Shown piece by piece: positions 1 to 12,600 of a stretch of 64,000 bases of DNA (position 1 is its first letter; each line of letters begins with the position of its first letter). The position numbers were made by a program, and so were the translations under genes. The notes below the pieces were generated by a model. That model saw nothing but the letters and a program-made list of their open reading frames with translations, made no database searches and had not been told where the DNA came from. The stretch spans positions 62,001 through 126,000 of the forward strand of contig JACKKN010000013.1 of the NCBI GenBank assembly GCA_024236415.1, in the 5' to 3' direction. The DNA comes from Hyphomicrobiales bacterium (lineage in GTDB: Bacteria; Pseudomonadota; Alphaproteobacteria; Rhodospirillales; JACKKN01).

Positions 1-523
1 GCGCCCGGCGCACGGCGGCGGCCATGGCGTCGGTGACCTGGGCGATGGTCGCGCGGTCCATCTCCTGCGGTGCCGGATAGCCGTCGTCGAAGGCCACCGG
101 CGACGGGGCGATGGCGGCCCAGGGGTCCTCGTCCGCGGTCAGCGGCCGGTTGCCGTTCCACGGTTCGGTGACCGAGGCCTTGCGCCCGGCGTGGCCGAGC
201 TGGATGCCCGGCACCGCGCCCTGGCCGGCGACGAAGCGGGCGATGCGCTCGAACCCGCGCTGCTGGTCGTCGTTGTACAGGCCCAGGCAGCCGTGCGAGA
301 TGCGGCCGCGCGGTTCCACCGCCGTGGCCTCGGTGAAGACGATGCCGCCGCCGCCCACGGCGCGCTGGCCCAGGGCGGCCAGGTGCCAGTCGTCGGGCAC
401 CCCGTCGCGGGCGCAGTACTGGCACATGGGCGACAGGGCGATGCGGTTGCGCGCGGTCACCGAGCGGAAGGTGATGGGCCGGAACAGCATCGGTCCGGCG
501 GTGGCGTCGTCCATGGTGGGCAT
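1..523 (-). CDS. NADH:flavin oxidoreductase / Old Yellow Enzyme (YqjM-like), 5' part only
   Basis: N-terminal ~174 residues of an FMN-dependent ene-reductase of the Old Yellow Enzyme family, which reduces activated C=C bonds with NAD(P)H. The translation shows the family's first beta strand (LFRPITFRSVTARNRIALSPMCQY), with the SPMCQY Cys (about residue 34) typical of the YqjM class, and then the flavin/substrate motif GIQLGHAGRKAS. The coding region runs off the left edge, so about half of a usual 360-residue protein is missing. Two starts are possible: ATG at 523, used here, or ATG at 514, which sits at a better distance from a GAAGGGGG purine run. The gene lies downstream of the giant gene on the same strand; a perfect inverted repeat occupies the 83-bp gap. 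The family assignment is secure; the substrate is unknown. Confidence 0.9.
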   Translation of the reverse strand, partial: MPTMDDATAGPMLFRPITFRSVTARNRIALSPMCQYCARDGVPDDWHLAALGQRAVGGGGIVFTEATAVEPRGRISHGCLGLYNDDQQRGFERIARFVAGQGAVPGIQLGHAGRKASVTEPWNGNRPLTADEDPWAAIAPSPVAFDDGYPAPQEMDRATIAQVTDAMAAAVRRA

Positions 524-539
524 TCCCCCTTCTAAGGTC

Positions 540-581
540 GGTTCCGGTTGTCCGGTTCGGCGGCCATTCTTAACCGGAACC
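540..581. promoter_or_regulatory. Perfect 10-bp inverted repeat upstream of the ene-reductase
   Basis: GGTTCCGGTT (540-549) is repeated as its exact reverse complement AACCGGAACC (572-581) across a 22-nt spacer. It lies 17 bp upstream of the ene-reductase start and 25 bp beyond the stop of the giant gene. It could be an operator (ene-reductases are often controlled by TetR-type repressors) or a terminator stem for the giant gene. There is no T-run on the minus strand, which favours the operator reading. Confidence 0.45.
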
Positions 582-606
582 GGGCCGTCCGCAAAGGGGC
601 GCGGGA

Positions 607-3600
607 TCAGGCGGCGCGGCGCAGCCGCCGCGGCGGGACCGGCCGCGGCCGCCGCCGGCGGCGGCGACCGCGGGTCCGGGCCTGGCCGCCCTGCAGGCCC
701 ACGTCCTGGCGCAGGCCGGGGAACTTCCGCTCGATCTCGGAGAAGTCGAGGATGCGGCTGGACCAGGTGCCCGTGTCGGGGTCGAAGGTGACCCACTGCT
801 TGCGCTCGAACATCTTCATCATGAAGTAGCGCGGATCGCTGAGGTCGTAGCGCACGCCGGACAGGCTGCGGATGCCGCTGAAATCGGCCCAGGGCACCCG
901 TTCCATCAGTTGGATCGAGGTCGCCAGGGCCTCGGTTTCCTCGCCGACCCGGGCCAGGCGGTCGATGTCCAGCACGCCGGCCTCGACCCGGCCGTCGCCA
1001 AGGCGCTTGAAATAGATGTTGGCCATGCGCGGGTCGTCCCAGCGGATCCTGGCCGCCGCCAGCTTGTCGAACAGCTCGATCACCGCCTTGCCGTGCCCGG
1101 GGGTCCATTTGCCGCTGGCGACCGCGTTGTCGATGGACGAGAACACGTCGTAGTCCGGCCCGTCGGCCTTCATTTGGATCATGTAGGGGATGTCGGCGTC
1201 CAGGTCGAAGCGGCTGACCGGCAGGTGCGGAATGCCCTCTGCGCGCAGGGTGTCCTGGGCCTGGCGCATGGCCGCGAACAGGCGCTCGACCTCGCCGTCC
1301 TTGCGCCGGTTGGGCACGAACTTGATGGCGTCGTCGGGGTGGCTATCCAGGGCGAAGGCCTGGGCATAGGCGCTGCGGCTGTCGCCGCCCAGGCGGCGGC
1401 CGATCCGGTAGGGAGTTTCGCCGCCGGTCCATGTTTCGCCGGTCCGCGGCACCCGGTCCTGGTCGGCCAGGTTGTTGCGCACCCAGTTGGGCGTGGAATC
1501 CGGGGTCACGTCGGAACTGCCGAGGGCGCTGCCGCCCGCCGCCCCGCCGGCGCCGGCCTGGTTGCGCGCCACCCGGCCGCGCGGCACCGGCTGGCCGGCG
1601 CCGGCGGCGGCCCGGGCCTGGCGCCAGTCGATGGCCAGCACGTTGTTGCCCTGGATCTGGGCATCGAACAGGTCCGCCGGCGTGCTCCAGCTCTTGCCGC
1701 TGCCCGGGTCGCCCACCGCCACCCACAGGCGGCCGTCGCTGGCGCTGACCTCGAAGTTCTCGACCCGCACCCAGTGGTAGGAGTCGGAACCGGTGCGGAT
1801 CATGACGATCAGATCGCGGTCGGCGTCGAGCTGGCTGCGCAGCTCCAGCGCCGTGGGCTTGCGCCCGGCCCAGGCCACGTCGCCGCCGTGGCCGTTGATC
1901 CAGTCCGTCAGCTCGGCCCGGGTCATGCCCTTGCCCGGCTCGAACAGGTTGGCGTCCACGGCGGCCTTGCGCAGGGCCTCCTCCGAACGCAGCCCGGGCA
2001 CCATGCCGCGGTCGCGCAGCACGCCCTCAAAGGCCATCAGGCCGCAGGTGTCGTTGTAGAACTGGGGCGGCGTGCCCTGGCCCCGGGTCGGCGACTTCAG
2101 CAGGTTGGGGTTGTTCCACAGCGTCGGCGTTTCCGAGTGGGCGATCAGGTTCTTGGCCTCGGCGTAGGCCTGCACCCGGCGCGCCAGGTCCTCGCTGGCC
2201 ACGGGCTCGAACCCGGTATCGAAATCCACCCGGCCGCGGCGGGTGACCTCGGCCATGAAGTCGTCGCCGTCCTTGGCCGAGGCGGTGATCCATCGCCGCA
2301 GCAGGGCGTCGTCGGCCGCCGTGGCGGTGCCGTCGGCGGCGCGGGTCAGGACCCGGCGCAGCTCGCTCACCTGGGCGTCGGGCACCAGGCGCCCGGCGCG
2401 GCGCAGGATCTCTTCCTCCAGGCCGCGCACGGCGGCCTGGCGGGCCACCACCGGGGCCAGGGCGAAGGACTCCGGCGCGCCGGTCAGGCGGGCGATGTCG
2501 GCCTCGGGCACGCCGTTGGCCCGGGCCGCGGTCAGCAGGCGGTCCAGCTCGGCCTGGGCCGCCGACAGGCGCCTGGCCTGGCGGAAGGCCTCCACCGCCT
2601 CGGCGCCGACCCGGCCGCCGGTGGAGACTCCGTCGATGGCCGCGCGCAGGCGGGCGTCCGCCGCCGCCCGCAGGTCGCCCTCGCCCATCAGGTTCTGGGC
2701 CAGGCGGGCGCCGTTGTCCGGCGGCGGCGCCGGACGGCCGGCGGCGGCGGGACCGCCGGGGGCGTCGTTCCAGCCCGGGGCGCGGCCGGCATTGCCGCCG
2801 AAGGGATTGCCGGCGGCGGCCCGGCCCAGATTGGCGCCCGGCAGGTCCGCCCCCCGGGCCCGCGGCAGCATGGCCAGCAGCGAATTGCCGCCGTCGGGCG
2901 ACACGAAGTCCACCAGCACCCCGGTTTCCTCGAAGATGCGTGCCTGCAGGCGCGCCAGCCTGGCCGGGTCGGCCTCGGGGGTGGCCACCCGCAGGGGCGC
3001 CGGCGTGCCGGACGCGCCGCGGCCCAGGTCATAGAGGCGCCGCTCGTTGGGGGCCAGGCGCGCCACCTCGGCCTCGGGCAGGTCCCGGGCCAGGGCGGTG
3101 AACAGGCGCGCGTCCTCGACCGTGTCGACCCCGTCGGGGAAGCGCAGGGCGGCGCCGTCGCGCCGCGCGAAGTCGCCGAACAGGCCCGCCGCGTCGTCGC
3201 CCAGGGCGTTGCGCGCCATGCGGTAGGCGTCCGACGCCGGCTTGCCGCCGCGGCCGAAGGCGACGTCCAGGAACCGGGCCGGGTCGTCGGCCGCCGGGAC
3301 GAAGGCGTTGTCGTGGCCATGGCGCAGGACCGACTGGGCGTCGCGCCGCGCCCGCGCGGCGATGTCGTTGTTCAGGTCGCGCAGCTTGCCCAGCAGGTCG
3401 TTGGCCTTGGTCTGCAGCCGGGCGTAGTCCTCGGCGTCCAGGGCCGTGGTCTCGGTGCCGAAGAAGCGGGCGATGGTGGGGTCGCGCTCCTTGTAGAAGC
3501 GCCGCGCCAGGGACTTGGCCTCGCCCAGGAACTCGTAGGCCCTGGCCGGCACGCCCATCTCGTAGGCCTCGCTGAGCACCCGGTCCAGGTACTTCGACGT

Positions 3601-6600
3601 CTGGTAGCGGCGCAGGGCGGTCAGGGCGTCGCCGCCGGCCGCCTCGATCTGGTGCTCGAAGAAAGCGATGTTGCCCAGCACGGACTGGTACCGCTCGCCG
3701 GGGTCCACCCGCAGGACCGTGTCCTCCAGCTCGTTCAGGGTCCGCTGCACCACCAGCTGGTCGGCCACCCGCCGCACCCCCGGCTGCTGCCCCTTCAGCT
3801 CGCCCAGGTACTTGCGCAGGTCGTTGACGTTGCTGAACCGGCGCGGCGCCGTGCGCTGCCCCGGCAGGCGCAGCAGCAGGCCGGGGTCGGTGGCGTCGGG
3901 GTCGGGGCGCACCACCACGCGGCCGTTCTCCATGCGTGCCACCAGGGGCTGGTCGAACTTGACCAGGCCCTCCTTGAAGGTGACGGTCTGCTTGACCCCG
4001 CCGAAGCTGAGGTAGGCCTCGGGATCGTTGCGGTTGAGCGTCACCTGGATGCGGCTGACCTGGGCCGCCGCCTCGGCGTCCTTGAAGCCGCTGGCCACCA
4101 GGCGCTGGTAGGCCTCGTCCCGGGCCAGCAGCAGGCCGGCGCGGTCGACGTCGTCGGGCAGGGGGTGCCGGGCGATCAGGGCCTCGGCGTCGACCTCGGG
4201 AACCGAGCGCTTGAAGGCGGTCCAGGATTCGGGGGTCATGTTGTGCTTCAGGCGGGCGAGCTGCGCCGCCTCCACCACCTCGGCCAGACCGTCGCGCACG
4301 GCGACGCGCTGCGCCGGGTCGGTCAGGCGGTCGTAGATGTGGATCAGCTCGGGGTCGCCGAAGGCCGTGGAGTGCAGCTTCTTGTCCCAGTTCGAGCCCA
4401 GGCCGCGCACGCCGGGCGCGATCTCGATCTCCTCGGCCAGGAACTTCTCGATGGCCAGCTGGTCGCGGCCGGCGTTGGGGCCGGTGACCGAGAAGTCCAG
4501 GTCATTGCCCATCTTGCCGCTGGTGCCCGTGCGCACGGTGTTGGGCCAGCGCCGCTGCACCTGGTCCCAGGCCCATTCGCGGAAGTCGCTCAGCCCGGCC
4601 GCCAGCTCGGGGTCGTCGGTGGTCATCTTCTTGGACATGGTCTCCCAGTCCGGGGTCTCGTCCAGCAGCTTGGCCACCTCGGCGCGGCGGGCGGCGGTGG
4701 CGTCCACCTGGGACTGCATGTGGCGCAGCACGGCGGCGTCGGCGCCGTCGGCGCGAGCCGCGTCCAGTTCGCGGCGCAGGGCCCGGTCGTCCACGGCGCC
4801 GCCGGTGATGCGCTCGCGCAGGCCGGCGTTCTCGCGGCTGGACAGGGCGCGCTGGTAGTCGGCCGAACGCAGCCGGTCGGCCCGGACCTGGGCCTCGCCG
4901 GCCAGCTCGTCATAGACGCGCACCTTCTCGGCGTCGGCGCCCGACGTTCGCAGCTCGTCGGCACGGCTGCGCAGGCGCTGGGCGATGTCGTCGGCCTTGC
5001 GGCTGTCCAGGTCCACGGTGGCGCGGGCCGTGGGCAGGGCCGACGGGACCTCGTCGGGAATGGCGTCCGAGGTGTAGACGCGCTTGATGGCGGCCCGGTT
5101 GCCCGGCTCGAAGGCGCCGACCGAGCGCAACAGGGCGTCCACCTCGCGCCGGTGGTCGGCGGCGGCCGGGGCCAGCTTGCGCAGCGGCGAGATCTTCATG
5201 CCCTCGCGCAGCAGCAGGTGCGAGGCGGATTCGGCCTGGCGCACGAAATCCTCGATGTCGGCGTATCCGGCCTCCTTCAGGGCCGCCTTCAGGGCCGACT
5301 TGGAGCCGCGCTGGGCGTTGGCGGTCAGGGTCGCGCGGATCAGCCGCTCGGGCAGCACCTGGGTCAGGTCCACCCCGGCGCTGGCGGCGGCGTCCAGCTG
5401 CCGGATGAAGTACTTGCCCACCTTGCCCGCCGCCTTGGCGGCGTTGTCGCCGTAGCCGCCGGTGGCGCCCACCAGCTCGTTCAGCTCCTTGAACATGTTG
5501 GCCCGGTTCTCGTTGAACGAGTTCAGGTACCCGTTCACGGCGTCGGGGTCGGGCACCACGTCCTTGCGCTTGGGCACTGTCAGGCTGGCGAAGTTGATGG
5601 GCTTGCCGCCGGCCTGGATCTCGCCGACCACGTGGGCGATGGTGCCCTGGGTCTGGTAGGCCTCGCTGGCGTAGTACAGCGCCGTGCCCTGGCGGTTGCG
5701 CATCTGGTTTTCCAGGCCGCCCAGGGTCGCCGCCTTGAGGGCGTCGGCGCCGGCGATGTCGCCCTCGGCGTACAGGCGGCGGATCTTGTTCACAGCCTCG
5801 GCATAGGCCGTGCCCTCGCCGGTCAGGGACGAGGCCGGCATCTCCAGGTCCAGGCGGTTCGGGCCCAGGCGCGACAGGAAGTCGTGCTGGTTGCGGAAGT
5901 CGTCGATGGAGCCCAGCACCTCCTCGTACAGCTCGTTCTTGGCCTGCAGCTGCACGTTCTTGTGGCCGATGTCCTGGCCCGTGCGCCGGGCGATGTCCTG
6001 CATGCGCTGGTCCAGGCGCCCGCGCGCCGCCGCCTCGGCACTGTCCACCTGGCGCGCGGCGTTGCGGATCAGGTCGCGGGTCGCCTCGTCGGGCGCCGTG
6101 CTTTCCAGGATCTTGACGTGCTGGGCCCACTGCTGGTCGTTCAGGTACTTGCGGGTCGCCATCTGGTCGAACAGGAACTGGCGGAACTCGTCCAGCTCGG
6201 TGGGCGGCAGATCGAGCCCGGCCTTGCGCAGGGCCTGGCGCGAGAAGATGTTGTAGACCGGGTCGGTATAGACGTTGGTGTCGAAGAACAGGCCCGGCTC
6301 GCGCCCGAACTTCTTGCGGAAGGCGGCGTTGAACTTGCCCACCACCTTCTCGGCGCCCCAGCCGGTAACCGACAGGTCGTAGTCGCTGGTCAGGTTGGTC
6401 GAGCCGAACGCCTGGCGCGACAGCCTGTGGCCGGTCTCCTGCTCGACCTCGCGGATGGCGGCGTCCAGCATGTCGTCCACCACCTTCTTGCGGTAGGTGA
6501 CCAGCTTGTGCATCTCGATCTCGGAGAGGCCCTCGTTCAGGGCCTTGGAGACCTTGAACCAGTCGCCGCCGTTGGCCCGGATCAGCTCGTCGGCCCAGGC

Positions 6601-9600
6601 CTCCTCGTCGGGGGTCAGGTCTTTGCGCTTGCCGCTCAGCCAGTCCAGGTCGGACTTGGACAGTTGTTGCAGCGCGTCGGGGTCCTCGGCCGCCTTCTTC
6701 AGGATCGACTGGCGCAGGGCCAGATCGTCGGCGGCCTCCTTGCGGGCCTTGACATAGTTGTCCCGCGTGCTGAGGCGGGCGTACTCCTGGCGCGCCGCGC
6801 GCACCTCCGCGGGTGTGGCCAGGTTGTCCTTAGCCTTGCGCAGGACGTCGTCGTAGGCCTCGCGCGCCGCCTTCAGGTCGTCGCCCGATACCTTGCCGCC
6901 GGGCACGTTGTCGGCGGCGCGGCGGGCCAGATTGGCGTTGGCCTCGGCGGCCCGGGCGGCGGAGTCCAGGTCGGCGGCCTTGACCGGTTCCGTCACCTGG
7001 GGCGGGCCGCGCGGCCGGTTCAGGGTCTTCTTGGCGTCCGGCGTGCCGACCGCGGCCGTGCCTGCCGGCGTCTCGGGCGCGTCGAAGACAACCGGGCGGT
7101 CGGCGTCGGGGATCTCGGCGTCCACCTTTTTGGCCCCACCGGCGGCGCCGCCGCCGTCGGGCGCGGCCCGGGCCACCTGGGTGCCGCCGGGAACCGCGTC
7201 GTCGGCGCCGTCGCGCAGGTTGCGCATCACCCGCTCGACCCGGTCCAGGTCGGCGACCTGGTCGCGCTTGGCCTTCACCGCGCGCAGGCCGGCTTCCCGC
7301 GCCTCGTCGGGGGCCCCGGCCAGGGCCCGTTCCAGGTTGTCGGCCTCGCGGGCCAGGGTGTCGCGCTGCAGGGCCGCCGACTGGGCCAGCTCGTCGGCCT
7401 TGCGGCGCAGGTTGGCGTCGGCCACGCCGTCGCCCTGGAAGGCGCGGCGCAGGTTGGCGGCCACCGCGTCCGGGTCCGTGGCGGCGTCGGGCACGAAGTC
7501 GTCCAGCACCGCCAGGGCGCGGCGGTCGCGGGATTCCTGGGCCGCCTTGCGCAGGGCCAGGGTGGCGGCGTCGGGCGCCTCGGCCGCCCCGGCGGCGGCG
7601 ATGGAGGCGCGGCGCAGGGCCACCGACCCGGCCAGGTCGCCGCCGGCCTCGGCCAGGTCGGCGCGGCGGGCCAGGGCGGCGGCGGCGCGTTGCGGGTTCA
7701 GGCGCGCCACGTCGTTGGTCAGGCCGCCGACCTCGGCCAGCACGTCCATGGCCTTGGGGTTGGCGTCGAAGAAGCTCTGGGCCGTGCGCTTCAGGGCCAT
7801 GGCCTCGTTCACCAGGGTGGCGATCTCGTCGGTCTTGTTGGACTTGGCGGCGCGGGCCAGCAGGTTCTCGGCCCGGCGCAGGGCGGTGGCCATGTTCTGG
7901 GCGTTCTGCACCTCGTGCAGGGAGGCCTTGGCCAGGCTGCTGCGCAGGGCCGGCAGGATGCCCGGCTGCAGGGCCTCGGGCACGGCGCGGGCCACCAGGC
8001 TGGCCGGCCGGTCGGCCACGTTCACCAGACCGCCCACCAGGGTGCGGGCGCCGGCGCGCAGGGTGCTGTCGGCGGAAATGGCGCGCCCGGCCAATACCCG
8101 CAGGCCGTCGGCGGCGTATTCGGACGCCCGGGACCAGCGCGCGGCCGTGGTCGCCACCTCGCCGCCGATCCGGGCCAGGTCGCTGACCTTGTCCAGCACC
8201 CGGGCCGTGCGCGACAGGGCGACGGCGGTCTTCTCCAGCCCGGTGGCGACCTTGACCAGGGCGCCCGAGCCGCCGGACAGCGCCGCGGCCACCACCTCGG
8301 CGGCGATCTGGCCGCCGGCGACGCCCCGGTTCCAGACCGCGTCGCCCTTGTCCAGCTTGCGGAAGAAGTCCTCCTTGATGTCATGGACGATGCGCCCGAC
8401 GCCGCGCTCGTTGACCACCTTCAGCACGTTGTTGATGGAATCCAGGGTGTCCGTCTCGATGTCGGCGCCCAGCAGCAGGCCGACGGATTCGTAGGTGGCG
8501 TCGGCGGTGCCGACGGCCAGCTTGACCCCGCCCTCGACCATGCCGTACAGGCCCTTGCCCAGGCCCACGGTGTTGGCCACCAGGGTCTTGCCCAGCCACG
8601 GCAGGCTGGCCGCCTGGCGGATCGTGCTGTCCTCGCGGAAGGGGTTGAACTCGGACACGAACATGTCGCTCCAGGTTTCCTTCTCGCCGGTGACCTGCTG
8701 GTCCTGGTACAGCGTGACCAGTTCGCTGCCGCCCTGGCGCTGGCGGTCCAGCACCTCGGCCGGGGCCAGGTAGATGGCGTCCAGGTTGACCCCATGGTCC
8801 CGGGCCAGGACGTTGACGGCGTGCTCGCTGGTGGGGCCGACACCGTCCTTGCGGTTCTGGGCCACGAAGGCGTCCCACTCCTCGCGCAGGTTGCGGTCGC
8901 CGTTGTCGAACAGGCTGGAGCGGTAGCCCAGGGCGGCGCGGGCGTCGGACAGCTTCTGCTGCGCGATGCCGATCTGGCCGTCCAGGCTGGCCAGCTGCTC
9001 GTCGGCCTCCTCGGCGTCGATCTTGCCGTCGCGCTTCTTCTGCCACAGGTCGCCGCGGGCGATCTGCAGGGCCGTCACCTGGTCGTCCAGGGTGTCGATG
9101 TCGGTGCGGATCTGGCCCTCGGCCGCGGCGCGCTGCTGGTCCTGCTGTTTCAGGCGGCGCTGGATGTCCACGGCGCGGGAGAACCGGTACTGCTCCTCCT
9201 GGGCCTTGTACTGGGCGCTGACTTCCCACTCGCGCGGCACCAGGGTGTTGGCGGCGTCGTTGAAGTCGACGATGTTCTGGTTGCGCAGGTTGGCGGCATA
9301 GGTCTCCTGGTAGGTCATGACCGCCTGCTGCTGCGTGACCAGCTTCTTCAGGCGCTTGGCCTCGTCGGAATTGCCCTCCTCCTCGGCCTTGGCCTGGGCC
9401 ACGCGCAGGCGCGCCAGTTCCAGCCGCGCCGAGGCATAACGGCTGTCGGCGTCCTGCTGGCGGATGGCGCCGTCGTAGCCCATCTCGACCCGGGTCTGCA
9501 GGGCGATCTGGCGTTCCAGGTCGGCGACCTTGGTCTTGTCGCCGGCGGCCACGGCCGCCTGGTGCTGGGTTTGCAGCCGGGTCAGCTCCTGCTGCGCCGC

Positions 9601-12600
9601 GGTGCGGCGGGCCTCAAGCGCGGTGCGGTCCAGGCCGCCCGCCTCCTTGATCTTGGCCAGGGCCTGCAGCGCCTCGTACTCGCGTTCGCGGGCGGCGGCG
9701 TACTGCTGTTCCTCGGCCTGGCGCTGGACCCGGGCGGCGTCGTCCTTGACCTTGGCGTCGGCGCGCAGCAGGTCCAGGTAGCTGGGCGCCCGCACCCCCG
9801 TGCCCTGGGGGTCCGCGTTGCCCGTGGCCAGGGCCGCCAGGCCCTTCTGCGCGCCGGACAGCATCTCCAGCGCCCGGTTCAGGTCCTCCTGGGCCATCTG
9901 CGTCTGGTGCAAGTTGGCGCTGGTGGGGTTGACCGCCGAGGCGGCCAGGGCCGTGGCCAGCCTGGCCTGGCGCTCGGCCACAAGGGTGGCGGCGCCGGTC
10001 AGGCGGTCCTGGCGGTCCTGCAGCAGGGCGTTGCCCGACAGGGCCTGGTCCACGGCCTTGGCGTCGGCGGCGGCCTCGCGCACCCCGTCCTGGGCCGTGC
10101 GCAGGCGCCGCTCGGCGCCGTACAGCAGGTCCTGGGCGAAGCCCACCTGGCGCCGGGTGTAGTCGCTGGGGTCCTTCTTGAACGCGGCCTCGGCGGCGGC
10201 CAACTCGGCGCGGCGGTCGGTCAGCAGCTGCTGCGCGTCGGCCAGGTCCTTCTGCGCCGCGGCGCGGCCGTCCAGGGCGCCGAACAGCTCCTGGCGGATC
10301 TGCGCCACGTTGTCGTTGTGCAGCAGGGACTTGCCGCCCATGCCGCCGCGGCCCGAGGTCATCCACTCGCCGATGTAGCTGGCCTCGATGGCCGCCTGGC
10401 CCTGGTCCTTGGCCGTGGCCAGGCCGCGCAATAGGTCCTGGCGCTGCCGCTCGCCGGTGAGGATGACCATCTCCTCCTCGGTCAGGGAGGCGTACAGGTA
10501 GTTGTCCTGGTCGGCGATGCTGACGCTCTTGGGATCGCGGGCGTAGGCCTCGCGCACGCGCTTGATGTTGGCCAGCTTGTCGCCGGCGGCGTCGACCTTG
10601 TCGAAATACTGCTGGATGTCGCGGCGGCGCCAGTACTCCTCGTTCTCCTCGGGGGTCAGGCCCTTCTGCGTGCCCTTGTCGCCGGCCCGGGCCTCCAGCT
10701 GGGCCAGGCGCGCCTTGTTGTAGTCGGGCGTGGTGCTGGTGTAGAGGGCGTTGTCGATCATGGTGCCCAGCATGTTCTGCTGGTCCACCACCGCCTGGCG
10801 GGCCGTGCCCTCGGCCCGGGTGGCGGCCTCGTAGGCCTCGCGGGCGCGGCGGATCTGGTCGGGCGTGGCCTTGGGGTTGGCCTGCGTGTCGCGCAGGGCC
10901 TTGTACCGGGCGGCGGCCAGCTTCTGCGCCGATTCATACGCCTTGGCGGCGGTCTGGATGGCCTTGCCCTGGGCGTTCATGCGGGCCAGCACCGCCGGGT
11001 CGTTGGTGGCGGCCAGGGCCTGGGCCTGGCGCGACACCATGCGCTTCTGGGCGACTTCGTCCTGGGCCTTGCGCAGGGCCGCCTGGGCGTCGGTATAGCG
11101 CTTCTGCAGTTCGGGCGTGTTGGGGATGCGGCCGGCGCGGGCCAGCTCGATGTCCTTCTGGGCCGCGGCCAGCTCGGCGGCGGCGCTGGTCTCGCGCCGC
11201 TCGGCGCTGATCAGCTCGTCCTCGTAGCGGGTGAACTGGCCGCGCAGGGCCTGGCTCTGGGCCGCCATCTGGCGCTGGAATTCCTCGGCCTTCTTGCGCG
11301 CCTCGGCCTGCTCGCGCAGCATCTGCTGTTCGGCCGCCTTGGCCATCTCGTAGGCGGCCTGGGCCGCCTCGGCGGCGATCCGCGCGGCCGCGGCCTCGGC
11401 CGCCGCCTTGGCCTTCTCGGCCTGCTCGCGCTCGTAGGCGCGGGCCTTCTCGGTCTTGTACTCGCCCTTCACCCCGTCGATCTCGTAGGTGATGGTGGCG
11501 GCGCCGGTGTCGTAGGCACGCTGGTTGGCGGCGCGGTCCTCCTGGATCTTCACCGCCTGGGCGTCGGCCATGTCGATCAGCGCCTTGACGTCGGCGTTGA
11601 CGGTGCCGTCGGCGCCGGTGACCAGCTGCTGCAGGGCGGCGTACCCCTGGGTGCGTTCGCGGATGCGGGTGGCGATCTCGGTCACCTCGCCCGTCTGCTC
11701 GGCCAGCTTCTTTTGCAGGCCGGCCAGCTTGGTCTGCTCCCAGCCCCTCAGCTCGCGGCCTTCGTCCCGCGCCTTCTTCTCCAGGGCGGCGATCTCCTCG
11801 CGGGTTTTCTGCTCGGCGGCCAGGGCCTGGGCCAGCTTGTCCTTGTTGCGGTCGTAGTAGTCCTTCTCCTTGGCCAGGCGGGCGGCGATCTGGTCGTTGT
11901 ATTTCTTGCCCACGTCGGCGGGCACGTCGATCAGGTTGCCGGCCGGGTCGCGGAACGGCTCGCCGCCCGGCCCCAGGTAGACGGCCCGCTTCTCGCCGCC
12001 GATGGTGACGTAGCCGACGGCCACGGCCCGGGCCTTGGCGTCGCGCCAGTCGGCGGCGGTGGTGCCCGAGAAGCGGTCGGCGGCGATCTCCAGATCCGGC
12101 ACCCGGCCCTCCAGGCGGGCCGGGTTCTCGACCTCGACTCGGGCCTCGCGGATCCGCTGGTCCAGGCCGTAGAGCTGTTCGAGCTTCTTGTCGATCTCCT
12201 GCTGCAGGCGCTTGCGCTGGGTCTCGGTCCTGGCCGCCAGCTTCTGCGCCTCCAGGGCGCGGATGTCGTCCTCGATCTTCTTGGCGTCGTTGGTCAGGTC
12301 GATGACCTTGCGCTCCTCCCGCGTGTAGGAGGCGGCCTGGGCCCGGCTGGCCGACTCGTTGGCGGTGGTGGCCTGGTCGATCAGGCCCTTCTCCACGTCC
12401 AGCCGGGTCTGGGTCGCCTGGTCCAGCTGCGCCAGCAGGGCCTCGCGCTGGGCCCGCTTCTCGCGCGCCGTCAGGGTGGTGTCGGCGTCCAGGGCGGCCA
12501 GCTTGTCCTGGACCGCGCGCTGCGCCGCCTCGGCCTTCTGCACCGCCTCGGCGCGGCGCGCCAGGTCGTCCAGGATCTGCTGGGCGCGCTGCTTCTGTTC

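Noticed and set aside
910..10434. Very long plus-strand open frame (over 3000 codons) opposite the giant gene
   Set aside because: It is a GC-driven antisense shadow: its translation is His/Gly/Gln/Val-biased with no domain, signal or ribosome-binding site, while the opposite strand has coherent domains and codon bias. The same applies to 11713-17154 (+).
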